From Ottelia alismoides (lineage: Eukaryota; Streptophyta; Magnoliopsida; Alismatales; Hydrocharitaceae), in NCBI GenBank assembly GCA_037367405.1, contig JAZKJV010008264.1, forward strand, positions 186,001 to 250,000: DNA of 64,000 bases, written 5' to 3'. The stretch's first letter is position 1. Every line of letters starts with the position of its first letter. This document shows positions 44,279 to 55,069 of the stretch, in pieces. The notes under the pieces were generated by a model. It did no database searches and was not told where the DNA came from. It saw nothing but the letters and a program-made list of their open reading frames with translations. The position numbers and the translations under genes were made by a program.

Positions 44279-45925
44279 CTCCCCCTCAAGCTGGAGCATG
44301 CAATGCTCAGCTTGGACAAACAGAAAGAAACTCAACTCACAATACATGACACTACAGACAATATCAACCCAACGCGCACAACTGCTGCAGTCGAGGACGT
44401 TGCTTCTCATGGCATGCATGTGAGGAGGACGAACGGGATGGAGTGTGAAACTGGCCCAGAGAATGGCACTCTACTGTGGAGTCCCTATGATACCACATGA
44501 AAACCCTTGCCCTTAATGGCATAGGGAATAGTCCTCTGCTCTGGAGTCCCTATGGCTCAAATGAAAGCTCTGGCCGACCAACAAGAATGACAAATGATTG
44601 GCATGCGTCATCGTCGAGTCTGAATCTGAAATTTGTAGAGTCTGAATATCTGACCGGTCTGGAAAATATGATATCTGAATCAAGACCTGTGACTCTACAT
44701 ATACTCCCCCTTTCTCCCATACTGGTCTGAATGACATTGTTGACCGCGTTGGGAGAAGATAAGATAATACATAATTATGGAGAAAAATGAATATTCTCAA
44801 AAAATTTCTTTTGCGGCTTTTCTTCATTTTTTTTTGTAATAAGCCGTGCATTTTTTTTTTAAATTTTTTTTTATATTCCAACCATTTTTCTTTTTTTTTG
44901 CTTTTGCAACATTTTTTTTGAATGCGTACGGCTTTTGAGTTGTACGCGCCTTTTTTTTTCTTTTTTTTTCTTCCTTTTTTTTTTAAACATATGGCCCAAA
45001 AGGGCCCCTCCTCTCTCTCTCCTTTTTTTTCTCTTTTGAAATAACTTCGGCCCACTTGGGCCTTTACAATATTTTTCTTTATAAAGGAGGGGGCCCGCTA
45101 CCCTTTAGGGTTTACAAGATAATAGAAAAAAGTTAGGGTCCCCCTCTTTTCATTCGAGCGCCGCCCGTTCCTGGACTTGGAGGATGCTGGACAACGTGAA
45201 GAGCAGCCGCCTGGAGATTGCTTGTGCGCCTGGATGGCTCGCCTGGGAAGGAGATGACGCCGCTTGAGGGCGTCGATTGGATCTTGCATCGTCTTGGCGC
45301 ATCTGCGAGTTGCGCGTCGCCCCGAGCGACTGGACTAGGGGATAGAGCCTTGAGGTGTGGCGATGTCAGGAGCCCCTGGGGCGACACGACATCATCAGGA
45401 ACCCCTGGGGGCGCAAGTTTAGATCTGGAGAGCCGCACGCGATGAAAGAGGGCTGGAGAGTGCGCGCCAGGGGTGGCAGTGCCTGGAGATGAGCCATGCC
45501 GAGATGTGCGCGATGGCAGCGATGTGGCTTGCGCGCCCTGTGCGCGATGGAGGCAAGGGTTTCGCCACCTGCCTTGCTTCGGAGGCGCGCCTGTGTGCAG
45601 CGTAGGACTGCGCGCTGGAGAACAAGGGCTTGCGCCGTCGATCACCTGGAAGGAGCGGCAAGGGCTCGCACCGCCTGTGCGAGCCTGGCTGGGCTTCTTG
45701 CTTGCCAAAACTCAGCCGGAAATTCTTGGAATCAGAATATGGAGGAACAGGGGCTCCGCTGAAGCCTGGATCGTGATTAGGGTTTCGAGTGAAACCCTAG
45801 AATTTCTTGCACAGACTTGAAAAGATCTTGAATATGAACTTTATGGAAAAATAATCTTCACTAGCATATCAAAAAACTCGAATCCCGGATAAATAATCAA
45901 CATAAAATCCTCGAGAATCGAACCC

Positions 45926-45937
45926 GCTCTGATACCA
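45926..45937 (-). promoter_or_regulatory. LARD-B primer-binding site (initiator tRNA-Met)
   Basis: Minus strand TGGTATCAGAGC directly after the LTR end AACA; exact classical plant primer site. Confidence 0.93.
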
Positions 45938-46253
45938 TGTTATAAAATAGAAAGCGAAAGCGGAATAACAGAATAAAGAAGAATAATCACGAAGAACACA
46001 GATTTTTATGTGGAACCCTACTCCGTGAGGAGCGGGATGAAACCACAGGAGAAGCCCTCAACGGGGCGGATATTCTATTAGAATTTCTCATCTGTTACAG
46101 GAGGCCTGGGGTTCTTTATATAGCTTCTACAGGGCCTCCAAGTCCCACCACTAGGCGGTATGGGACTAAACTCAGTGGTGGGGTAAATGGATCCTGGAGG
46201 TATCCATTTACCCCCTTATTACATAAGTGACGCATGCTCCAAATACTCTAACA
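45938..46253 (-). repeat. LARD-B 5' LTR (316 bp)
   Basis: Partner of 43961-44278. CTATATAAAGAACCCC on the minus strand (about 46123-46108) is a likely promoter TATA box. Confidence 0.95.
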
Positions 46254-46707
46254 ATTTGTATACATTGAAACATTTGCATTTACAAAAAATCTATGCAAAC
46301 TAAAATTTTATTTAACAATGGCATGATGCAGAACTAGAACCAAAAAGATATGTTTGGAAATGATAAAGGTCCAGGGTTTATACAAGGGTTTTTCGTCAAG
46401 TTGATGGAGAGGGTTTCATGCGAGGCAATGCCCTAATCAACCACTTAATCGGATCCCAAAATGGATCCCATTAATCGGATAACCTGTTGTATATTCCATG
46501 AACCAAATGCTTCAGCTAACCGAGTTCAAAGTCTTATTACATATGTGGATGCATATACAGTCGCATATGCAGTTTACTCGGCCACAGATACCCCACAACT
46601 CTCATATGGAGTGAGTTTGGCATACTCGGCGCGATAAGAGGACCAAATCCGCATATGCGGCTGACTATGTGGTCGTTTGGACCGACTTTCTGAACACTGG
46701 TGCCATA

Positions 46708-47030
46708 CAACAAGGTATCCTCCTTGCTGACCAAAGCAATGGTAGTCGAATGAACCAAAATCACCTCATCAAGTCAAATAGACCTCCATTCCAAGCAACA
46801 ACAATCCCTCAAAACTACCATTCACCAATACTACTATGAAATCAATGAGATGAGGACTAGAAGTGGAACTCCATTTCACAGAATCTCACGAATCAATCTC
46901 AGTCACCTACAAGTAAACCGCATCAACCTTCTACACAACCAATATGGAACCAATCGCCATCCTCTTCTCTAGTTGACCCAACCCTGAGCATTCCATGATA
47001 GTAGCTCATTGAGAAATCGTGGGGAAAGCC
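46708..47030 (-). pseudogene. L1-B LINE ORF2 start (endonuclease)
   Basis: Minus strand near 47005-46985 encodes SWNAQGLG, the endonuclease start motif of L1 ORF2. The frame then breaks and runs into hAT-4 at 46699. ORF1 of this element may lie to the right (minus-strand frame 47394-47203) but I recognise no ORF1 motif. Confidence 0.65.
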
Positions 47031-49629
47031 CCTGCCACCTAAACCCCGCTTTTTACACAACCACCAACTTAAACAACCTCACTGCCCCACTCCCTTGATA
47101 AGAATGAAGGTCCAAACACCTTGGACCAACATCGAAGACTGTTTGTAGGGGACAAACCTCGATCTCTAACCAACAAAAGCTGCTACAGCACAAAAGTTCC
47201 AATTAAAAGAAACATTGTAATGCCTCTAAGAAAAGAAACATAGACGTTTGCATACCATGTGAAGGTAGGCTAAACACCTTGATGAAGGAGTCGCATCTCC
47301 CAGGGAAGAGCTTCACTGCAAACAATTGATAAGCCCTCCTATCTTGACCACCACACACAATGTTGGTGTAACCGCGTGAGATGACTCCTATCAAACATGT
47401 GTTGATGCATCCCCTCTCCTGATGCCTCCCCTCTCCAATAAGCAGCTCACAAGAACCATCATATGTTCCTCGCAGCTCAATCTCCCTTAACCTACCTCAA
47501 ACTCAAACCTCACCCTTCCACTACAACATCATACCCATGCAAACACAATATTAATGGTTAATGCCACTTCAAAAGAACAAAAGAAGGAATCCATGCACTC
47601 CACAGAAAGGAGCTCTCTTGTTTGGCAACCAAATATGTGCACCATACGCTAGCGAAGACGATGCGCCTTCGTACAGTCACCCTCACCACCACCTACTATG
47701 TGTCTATGCATCCCTTACCCCTTCTTGTCCCACTGCTATGTCTTTCAGATGCCTTCCTCTCTCTATACACGTCCCTCACCCCCTCTCTCTCCTCTCACTT
47801 TCATCCCTTACCACTTCTCCTCCCACTACTCTCTCTTTCAGATGCCTTCCTCCCTCTCCACGCTTCCCTCAACCCCCACCCCCTCTCTCCCCACCTCCCC
47901 AGCACTTCCCAACATCACTACTTCCTCTTTTTCATTTGGTGAAAGAGTACTCTGTTACTTTAAATGTGAACCTTCAGTGTAATCAGCAATAAATTCTGGG
48001 GGCATGTTCAATATCAGAACAGCAACAGCTTTAGGCAGATGTCTACATGATTTATATTGTAACAATAGAAGCATGACGTCCTGTCCATTTCATAATAGTG
48101 CAAAAAAACAGATACATAGAACCAATTGTGTCAAAAAAACAGTAAAAATTGAAAGTTTTATAGAAGAGAAATAAGGCAAGATTGATTTATTAAGATCTGG
48201 CATGATTTATGGAACAATCAAGACCAGCATTAAGGGAGCCCAAGGTCAGAAACAGAAGCAATATTAATTGTTGAGTGTCATACTGAAAAGTAGAATGAAT
48301 GGTAAAATTGAGAACAAGAATCTATGCTCTAACATGTTCCATACTATAAGACTAATTTGGAAATAAATACGTACCTCAGTTGTTGCCCATGGATGACAAA
48401 GAAAGAAGCCCAAGATGTCAAGAAAAGAGAAGCTTCTAAAAATAGGTGATTACAACTTCATAGTAACATTGCATTTGTTCGAGAAATATAGACAAGGCAT
48501 CCGAACTAAAACAAATATAAAGACGTATAAAGAATAAGCTGTAAAGTAGAAGATCAGCAAGAGGACGGTGTTAGAGGAAAGAATAATTGCATATAAATCA
48601 AGAAAAAGGTGAAAGAATAGTAGAATCATTCAAACACAAAGATCGACAACTAAAAGAATATGGCTGCTGACATTCTTATATAGTTCATAGGGATGGTATA
48701 ATGGAGTCTACAGAAAGGAAAAAAACAAGACAAACCCATCTGCAGACAGTAAAAAGTTGAAAATTGGTATACGAAACAAAAAAACAATAAACCAAAGCAA
48801 TGCAGCATGTATCTTCGTGGAAGTTATATAATATATGCGAGCAAGTTTAATGCACTGGTATATTATGGCAGTAAAACCAGTTTGAATAAGAAATATGCAA
48901 GGATTAAATCTCCAGTTATCGCTCATTTCTTTAATTCAAAAGAAATTTAAGTGATGCATTGCTAAGATTTTAATTGGAAGTTTTAAGAGGCCTATTTAAG
49001 GTAAGGGTTGAGGATCACTGTACAGGCTCACAATATTTTTTTTAACCTAGGCTATACCAAGCATCAAAAAGTATGTCGATGTTATCATTATAATACAGAT
49101 GATTTCAGCTGCAATCAGTCATGGAAACTACAGTGAATAACAACTAGTATGGTGTAAAGAGCATGCTCACAGAAAGATGATGAAGCTTGGAATTTACATG
49201 TGAATATGCGATACAAACAGAAGATGCTAGCATGGAAGATATAGGAGTGTGATTGTGCAGCCGCTTAGTTAGAGACATTTTAGGTGGCACTCATTAGTCA
49301 TTACAGACGTTTTTAATGGCCTCAAGTATGATTATTCTCCTACTAATTTTCCTGAAAAGTGAATTCCGAAGCAGTTATTAGTGATCAGTTGTTTTACGTA
49401 TCAATGGATCTTTCAAATCCTTGTGCAGTCTGTAACATTTACATGAAAGGTACTTAAATGATGTTTTGCATAATAGCACTATCTTTACAACGAGCTAATT
49501 GAACTAATAGGAGCTCCAGTTTTTCATGGTTCTTCTTAATTACGTTCACTTGGTTGGTGGAAATTTAGTTAGTTAGCAAGATATTTAGTTAGTTGCAGAC
49601 AAAATATGTGCATGCAGGTTCGGTACATG
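47031..49629. other. Gap: possible L1-B 5' sequence, CT-rich repeat, 3' flank of CDC20-like gene
   Basis: No coding region I can support. 47707-47890 is a two-copy tandem repeat of about 93 bp units in CT-rich DNA. 48000-49629 is AT-rich, lies downstream of the minus-strand CDC20-like gene and may contain its terminator, but no poly(A) signal stands out. Confidence 0.45.
47707..47890 (+). repeat. Tandem duplication, about 93-bp CT-rich units
   Basis: Both units contain CCCTTACC(C/A)CTTCT, CCCACT, TTTCAGATGCCTTCCTC, and CTCCCTCA-like blocks. The ORFs of 94-143 codons across it are low-complexity artefacts. Confidence 0.75.
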
Positions 49630-50880
49630 TCACCTGATCACAGAGGGGCTACGAAAGATGCCTGAAGGTGCTCGACGTTTCAGTGTTGCATGTGATTGCT
49701 GCTGCAGTTTCCACACATTGATCCTTGGTTCCGACGGATCCCATTGTACAGCCGCAAGTTTCCCAGTATTAGGACTCTTGGTTAGGTGCGCAATGGGAGA
49801 CAACAACCCGGTATCCATTTCATGCATCTTCTTTTTTGAGCTGAAACCCCAAGAAAGCAGAGTGCCCTTTCCCATAGCACTGATCAGTTCCCTTCTGTCA
49901 TCATCCCATTCCAAACCCCAAACCCCAGAGTCGGTGGCTATAGAACCCATCAGAGATCCGTCATAAACACGCCAGAACTTGATCGTAGAAGTCGTGTCCT
50001 CGCTATCAGGCATCCCCGTCCCCGCAGTAACTAAGACGTTCCTGTCAAATGGACACCAAGTGGCGGCCTTCACAGATCCAGAGTGGCCGCGCAACCTGTG
50101 GAGGTGGCTCCTAGAGGTCCTCAAGTCCCATACATGAGCAACGCCGTCGGTCGCCCCGCTCAACAGCCTAACACCAGCATACCATCGCAGAGCACAGACC
50201 TCTCCGCCTCGACGGGCCCTTGGATAGTTGTTGATCACCGGTCGCCGTGCCCGCATGTCGATGTTAGAGATGGAGGAATCCGTAGCGCCCAAGGTCAGAA
50301 GGTGGCCGTCGTCGTTCCAGGCCATGGACCCGGCGAAACCATCGTAGCTGATGCCGCTTTGAATCGTCCTGAGAAGGCGTGCAGCATGCGGGTCCCACAC
50401 CTGGACCTCCTGGGTCTTGGACAAGGCAAAGGCAAGGTGGCGGCCGCCGGGCGCCCAAGAGATGCTCGTGACGCGTCCGTACGTGGCCTCGTCCAGAGAG
50501 ACGAGGTCTTGGTTATTGCTAAGATCGGAGGTCGGAGCAATATAGATGACACTGGAGAGGGCGACGGCTAGAGCGGGCTCACCCCAGTGGAGAAGACTGG
50601 CATAGGGCACGTCGACCAAGTCGGGAGCGTCAAGGATCGAATCCAATGCCAAACGGGGACGTTTTTCTCGTAGACCTTCTTCATCTCCCCGCCAGGGTTG
50701 TAAAGTAGGGTTGGTGTTGTAGCGAAGAATACTCCTCCTCCTCAGTCCAAGACAGTCGGCGAGAAGGCGCGCGTAAAGGGAACCCCTGAGATCCTCCTCC
50801 CTCGGCACGTCGAGTTCGTCGCCTTTAAGTCTCAGCGGAATAAACCGGTCTCCTCCTCCTCCCCCGCCCGCGCGAGAAAG
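49630..50880 (-). CDS. CDC20: CDC20-like APC/C activator, single exon, no AUG in frame
   Basis: CDC20 binds the anaphase-promoting complex through a C-box and a C-terminal Ile-Arg, and recruits D-box/KEN substrates with a WD40 propeller. Read from the codon after the in-frame stop, 416 residues: C-box DRFIPLR at 11-17; a KILR-like RSILRY at 49-54; DAPDLVD at 84 opens the propeller; VTSISWAPGGRHLAFAL, EVQVWD, RLLRTI, GEVCALRWYAG, HSGSVKAATWCPF and IKFWRVYDG follow; the last two residues are I-R. This is the CDC20 rather than the FZR/CCS52 branch (DAPDLVD, SWAPxGRH). It is divergent: usual GGHQSRVGSLAW and GGGGGD blocks are replaced and blade 7 is unusual. The nearest upstream ATGs (50895 and 50886, minus) hit TAG at 50883-50881. 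A non-AUG start, a leader intron or recent start loss are possible. The intact 416-codon frame argues for recent selection. Confidence 0.87.
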   Translation of the reverse strand, partial: LSRAGGGGGGDRFIPLRLKGDELDVPREEDLRGSLYARLLADCLGLRRRSILRYNTNPTLQPWRGDEEGLREKRPRLALDSILDAPDLVDVPYASLLHWGEPALAVALSSVIYIAPTSDLSNNQDLVSLDEATYGRVTSISWAPGGRHLAFALSKTQEVQVWDPHAARLLRTIQSGISYDGFAGSMAWNDDGHLLTLGATDSSISNIDMRARRPVINNYPRARRGGEVCALRWYAGVRLLSGATDGVAHVWDLRTSRSHLHRLRGHSGSVKAATWCPFDRNVLVTAGTGMPDSEDTTSTIKFWRVYDGSLMGSIATDSGVWGLEWDDDRRELISAMGKGTLLSWGFSSKKKMHEMDTGLLSPIAHLTKSPNTGKLAAVQWDPSEPRINVWKLQQQSHATLKRRAPSGIFRSPSVIR

Positions 50881-50988
50881 CTACATCCACAACATTCCAG
50901 AGAACGAGTGCGCGCGCGCGAGAGAGCCACCAGAGACAGAGCAGAGAGCGCGCGAGAGAGAGCCACCAGAGAGAGAGAGTTAGGGCAA

Positions 50989-51013
50989 GAGAGAGAGAGA
51001 GAGAGAGAGAGAG
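50989..51013 (-). repeat. (CT)n leader microsatellite
   Basis: About 12 GA units on the plus strand, CT on the coding strand, between the TATA box and the CDC20-like frame; further GA-rich runs at 50930-50980. CT-rich leaders are common in plant promoters. Confidence 0.85.
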
Positions 51014-51043
51014 TACGAGGAAATTGGCGTCTGCTATTCAACA

Positions 51044-51051
51044 TTTATATA
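51044..51051 (-). promoter_or_regulatory. TATA box of the CDC20-like gene
   Basis: TATATAAA on the minus strand, in context GTATATAAATG, about 165 bases upstream of the first frame codon. Transcription should begin near 51010-51020, inside or beside the CT repeat. This would exclude the ATG at 51044 from the mRNA. Confidence 0.65.
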
Positions 51052-52483
51052 CAGGCGGTGGCTTTGCCGGGTCCCTTTTAGGTTTGACGCCTCGTAGATT
51101 GCGTTATTGTTTTTATAAAAATATTGGAACCGAGACGAGACTTGGAGGAATTTATTGTCAAATGAATATTAACATTAATTAAAAATTAGAATGCTATCTT
51201 TTTATACTGATTTAATTTAATATACACATGTATATGTATGTATGTTTAAATACTCTTATTAACATAAATATAATTATAGTTTATAGATTGGGAAGGTTAC
51301 GTTTTTAAAAACAACCGAATAACTTATTGAAATGACAAGTGATTCTAATTATGTGTAACAAATTTATTTTGCAAGAAAATAACATGTTATATGTTAGACA
51401 TTAACATCACAGATAGGGAAATTTTATGTGATCATTTGATACCATGATCAGGTATTTACAATAAAAAGTTTCATGGAACTATGCAGAGCAGAGAATACTA
51501 TAATAAAATGGATATATGATGATTTTTAACAAATCCATTATCATAGCGTATTTTATTAAAAAAGATTGACAATATCCATTGTGAAGTTAGTTTTTATACT
51601 TCAGATTAACTATGATTAACTAAGATTTTGAATATAACAATGGATAAGCATTGGTATATGCAACGTCACTAATTATATAGAAATACAAATGACATTCAGC
51701 ACAAATTCAAATATAACGTATAATTTGCAACAAATGATATCGTCTTTATATACTAAAAAAGCATAATATACCGACAAATTTCAAGTATAATGTATAACGT
51801 ATAATTTCACATTGAATAATAGACGAGGTCTTCGCAACTCAATATAAACATGGAATAACTGTAGCCTTTTGCAATTCTCACCGTCTAGGCTTTGAGGCAC
51901 CATGCTCGTATGCTACCTCACTTTTTGTAATTCTCACCATATAAGATCGATTTCAGACTGAAACTTCTTGATGTGGTGTGTCACTAGAACCTCGGACTAG
52001 GAGTTCGCCCCAATCCCGCAATCTCACAGTTCGAAAGCTCGAGGTTTGGCAAACAAATTAATGTGTTGTCCATTTTTTAGGCTTTTTAATGGACATGGGA
52101 GCAAGCAAGCATCCCACAATCTATTCCTTCAGAGTTGATAGAACTCTTGGTAGAGGTGTCGATTAAGTGCAACAATTGGAAGAAAAACAAACTCTTCTTC
52201 TATTAATTTTCGGATGACAAGAAATTGGTGAAGATCCAAAACTGAGGTTCATGGAAATAGCTCGGTAGACATAAACTGATGCCCTCGTTATAGCAACAAT
52301 ATACATAGCGAACTATAAAATGATTGGAAGCGTAATAACATGAAGGAGATGAAGGAAGAAGGTAAAAGTTGTTTCGAAAGATCTTCTCATGATATTAGGA
52401 TAACGAAAGATGGGAATAGATGTAGTAAGCATTACATCTTGGTTACCGATACCTATCCCACATGTTGTCATATTTCTCGCAGA
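51052..52483. other. Gap: upstream of CDC20-like gene, AT-rich
   Basis: No gene, repeat end or regulatory motif I can support apart from general AT-richness. Confidence 0.45.
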
Positions 52484-52972
52484 TGGGAACACCGCCAAAG
52501 TCGTCGGAGTTCGCCGAAGACGTTGGATCACGCAGCCGAAGGTACCAACGCGAAGATCTCTCTGTGAGGGACTATTCAGAGATGAATGGTGGATTTTACC
52601 TTAAGATTTGGTTTATGAATGGTGTAATATAAATCTAAGTAGCTGCAGGGCACGGATAGGAACTCAAAGTGGGAAAAGCTGAGTTGTAGGTCTTCGTATG
52701 ACAATTTTGTTTCCACGAGATCCGCTTTTGATTGTTATGATGTCTTCATTTCTTAAGAAGTGGAACATGCCTCAATTAGAAGTAAAGATACAATGCTAAT
52801 TAACAAAATATGGCAAGGATTCATGTGCATCCGGATTGTAAAGTACTGATTTTAGTCCTTATTCACATATAACACGAGTTATATTATGTTCTCAGACTAT
52901 CCATATTACCATAAATCTCGTGTTGTAAATTTTGAGTCAGTTCAATTCTAACTTTTTGAAAGTTAAAATCCG
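52484..52972 (+). repeat. Fragment of expanded Ty3 LTR (U3 end plus host-derived block)
   Basis: Starts in the shared CACCGCCAAAGTCGTCGG block and runs in parallel with 58278-58750 and 63178-63830: GTACCAACGCGAAGATCT, GATGAATGG, GTGTAATATAAATCTAAGTAGC, CACGAGATCCGCTTTTG, CATGTGCATCCGGATTGTAAA, GTTCAATTCTAACTTT. Both ends are ragged. It lacks the roughly 200-bp segment present at 63255-63455, as does 58278 onward. Confidence 0.85.
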
Positions 52973-55069
52973 TTAAGGCTGGATTGGACACATATTAAGT
53001 TAAAATCTGATCTAATTCGATCCATGTGCATCCTATTCTCAACTACATTTCCTCCACCAATTCAAAGATTTTTAATTAGATTTTAGGCCAACTAATCATT
53101 GTCTTAAACACCATCATTACCCAATTTATGATTAATTCTAAAAGGCACGTCTTACTTGGTTTTAATCATTGATAAATCTAACTGAAAGTCCAGAGTTCTG
53201 ATCACTCAGTTGTTGTGTAAGAACACATTCTACTACATGTTGATTGATCAAAAATTGAGCCTCTAATATTTTTGCAGGTTAATCCATTGGGTGGAGATAG
53301 ATCCGATGAGCATCTGGAACGAGGAGCAGCATCTCCCTCGTATCAATCAAAGACAAATCAGCATCTACGCAAGAATTGAGTTCTCACTCAAACATGGAAC
53401 CCTAAAAAGGTGATATTCATTCATATTCGACTTCTCTTACAACAAGGGGCTCGAATGAGGAAGGAGACTCTCGTAGTCACATGCACTGCCGCCGATCGTC
53501 ACCTGAAGCATTTGCTACCGCTTTGTTCATCAATTTGAGGAAGAACATCCCCAATGCTAGATTGCACAGTCTATTGATATGTCTCTAGAACCAACGGCCA
53601 AGATCGCTCTTCGCATTCTAATCCAGGCCGTTTAAAGTGATTCAGTGGGAAATTGCAATACAAGCCCAACAACTTGAAGTTATTTATGCACACAACTAGA
53701 GTTTTCAAGATTTAGGTCCCTCTACAGGAACCTAAACACAAACCTTTTATTCTTTTTCAGAATTTTTATTTCATTTGTAGCCTTGTACTATCTATGACAT
53801 TTGGACATTCTAGAAACCATATTTTCCTTTGATTTTTCTAGGGTAGTTCCACAACTAGCAAGGTTTTGTTTTATTTTTTAGATTTCTCATAGCCTGCTAG
53901 TTTTGTTTAGATTTTCCAGTTATCGCCTTCATTTTGAGCTTCATTGTATGTTTCGTCAAGCTCGTTGCTCGATTTCGTTCCCCGTTTCTACTATATTGCA
54001 TTACCTATACATATCACCACTTATATATTATATAATAAACCATTTTGAAAATATTTTCTCCTTTTTGAAAATAAAAAAAACATTTTCTTTTTCTTCCCTC
54101 TATCCACTATATTATAATAGTATATTACACTCTATTCCATCTACTATATAGTATCACCATTTTCCAATTTAATCATTTTAAAAAAAATCAAATAAAAATT
54201 CAAAATAAAAATTCAAAAAAATTAAAAAATTGGAAAATAAAAAATCAATAAAAATAACAAAAACTAAAAACCGCAAAAAGACTTCGCGAAGAAGAAAATC
54301 AATCACAAAGACGATTTCAAATTTTGAGTATACTTCTTGCCTCCATGTGATCAACCCATGGACACTACCCGCTTATCAAGTGAAAAAGAGAGAGAGACAT
54401 TTATTTCTTATATTCATCTACCTCTCTCTCTCTCTATTATTTTTGTTTGATATGTGTTTCTCTTCGCAGATTGCTACAACTCAACAAATCAAATAACCAC
54501 GAGGGGGAGTGTGCCTATCAGGAAGTCATCCATCTTCCAATATTCGAGCGATATAGAAGGGCACGATCTCAGTCATCAGGAGGGGGATCGATAGCAGAGG
54601 GATGTGGTTGCGATAGAGGGGTGCAGAGCGCCACCGCTTCCAACGAGGGGATGGGAAGGAATGGAGGTGAGGAATGGGATTCATTCTCGAGGATTCACGA
54701 ACGTGATCAACGAAATGGGTGCAATAGAGTGGGGAGTCTTTGTAGGATCTATGGGATGGGGGGAGATGAAGGGCGATGACATCTGGCATTTACGAGAATG
54801 TATGTGTATGCCAGACGTAGGGCATGTGGCGTTATAAGCAAGGGGTTGAAAGGCATGGAGGTATATGCTTAAGGAAGATGGAGGGCGTAGAAGATTTCAC
54901 TTCCGTATTTAGTAGATATTATCGAGATTACCATGAGCATTTTCATAATACGGTAGGAAACTATGGGAATATCAAATAGTGACAAGAGCAAAAGTGGCAT
55001 GTTTGGGTGGAAGAGAAATCTAATTTACACGCTTTAAATATATGTAATTAATGAATAGCCATTCATTCA
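52973..55069. other. Gap: no supportable gene
   Basis: 53200-53700 is moderately GC-rich with short frames lacking motifs. 54040-54300 is A-rich. A (CT)n run lies near 54421-54433. At 54501 ACGAGGGGGAGTGTG resembles a purine tract plus LTR start, but I found no partner LTR. Confidence 0.4.

Larger units (their letters stand above)
43961..46253 (-). mobile_element. LARD-B: young non-autonomous copia-type LTR element
   Basis: Complete structure: 5-bp duplication ATTTG (43956-43960 and 46254-46258), near-identical LTRs, primer site and purine tract, but only 1.66 kb between LTRs and no gag or pol. The internal region has long poly-T/poly-A runs and a GC-rich stretch at 45130-45770 whose 191-codon minus-strand frame has no domain and no match in LARD-A. 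Shares internal non-coding blocks with LARD-A, so the two are one family. LTR similarity indicates recent insertion. Confidence 0.93.
42673..46699. mobile_element. hAT-4: outer hAT containing hAT-5 and LARD-B
   Basis: Left end CAAGGTTCGGAAAGTCGG, right end complement of CAGTGTTCAGAAAGTCGG; flanking 8-mers ATGGCATA and GTGCCATA agree at six of eight positions. Removing hAT-5 and LARD-B leaves about 0.9 kb. Its core has a tandem duplication of about 160 bp (GCATGATGCAAATC to CTATGCAAACTAAAAT) at about 42885-43040 and 43865-46310, the second unit being split by LARD-B. No transposase seen. Confidence 0.8.

Noticed and set aside
45133..45708. 191-codon minus-strand ORF inside LARD-B
   Set aside because: No domain, no counterpart in LARD-A, Ser/Pro/Arg-rich; likely open by GC content alone.
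47561..47992. 143-codon ORF
   Set aside because: Crosses a CT-rich tandem duplication; several frames are open at once, as expected for simple sequence.
50083..50571. 162-codon plus-strand ORF
   Set aside because: Antisense to the CDC20-like coding frame, whose WD40 blocks are clear.
50832..51044. 70-codon minus-strand frame as the start of the CDC20-like protein
   Set aside because: It begins within the TATA box, runs through CT repeats (Ser/Leu) and passes the C-box in the wrong frame; joining would need an indel not seen.
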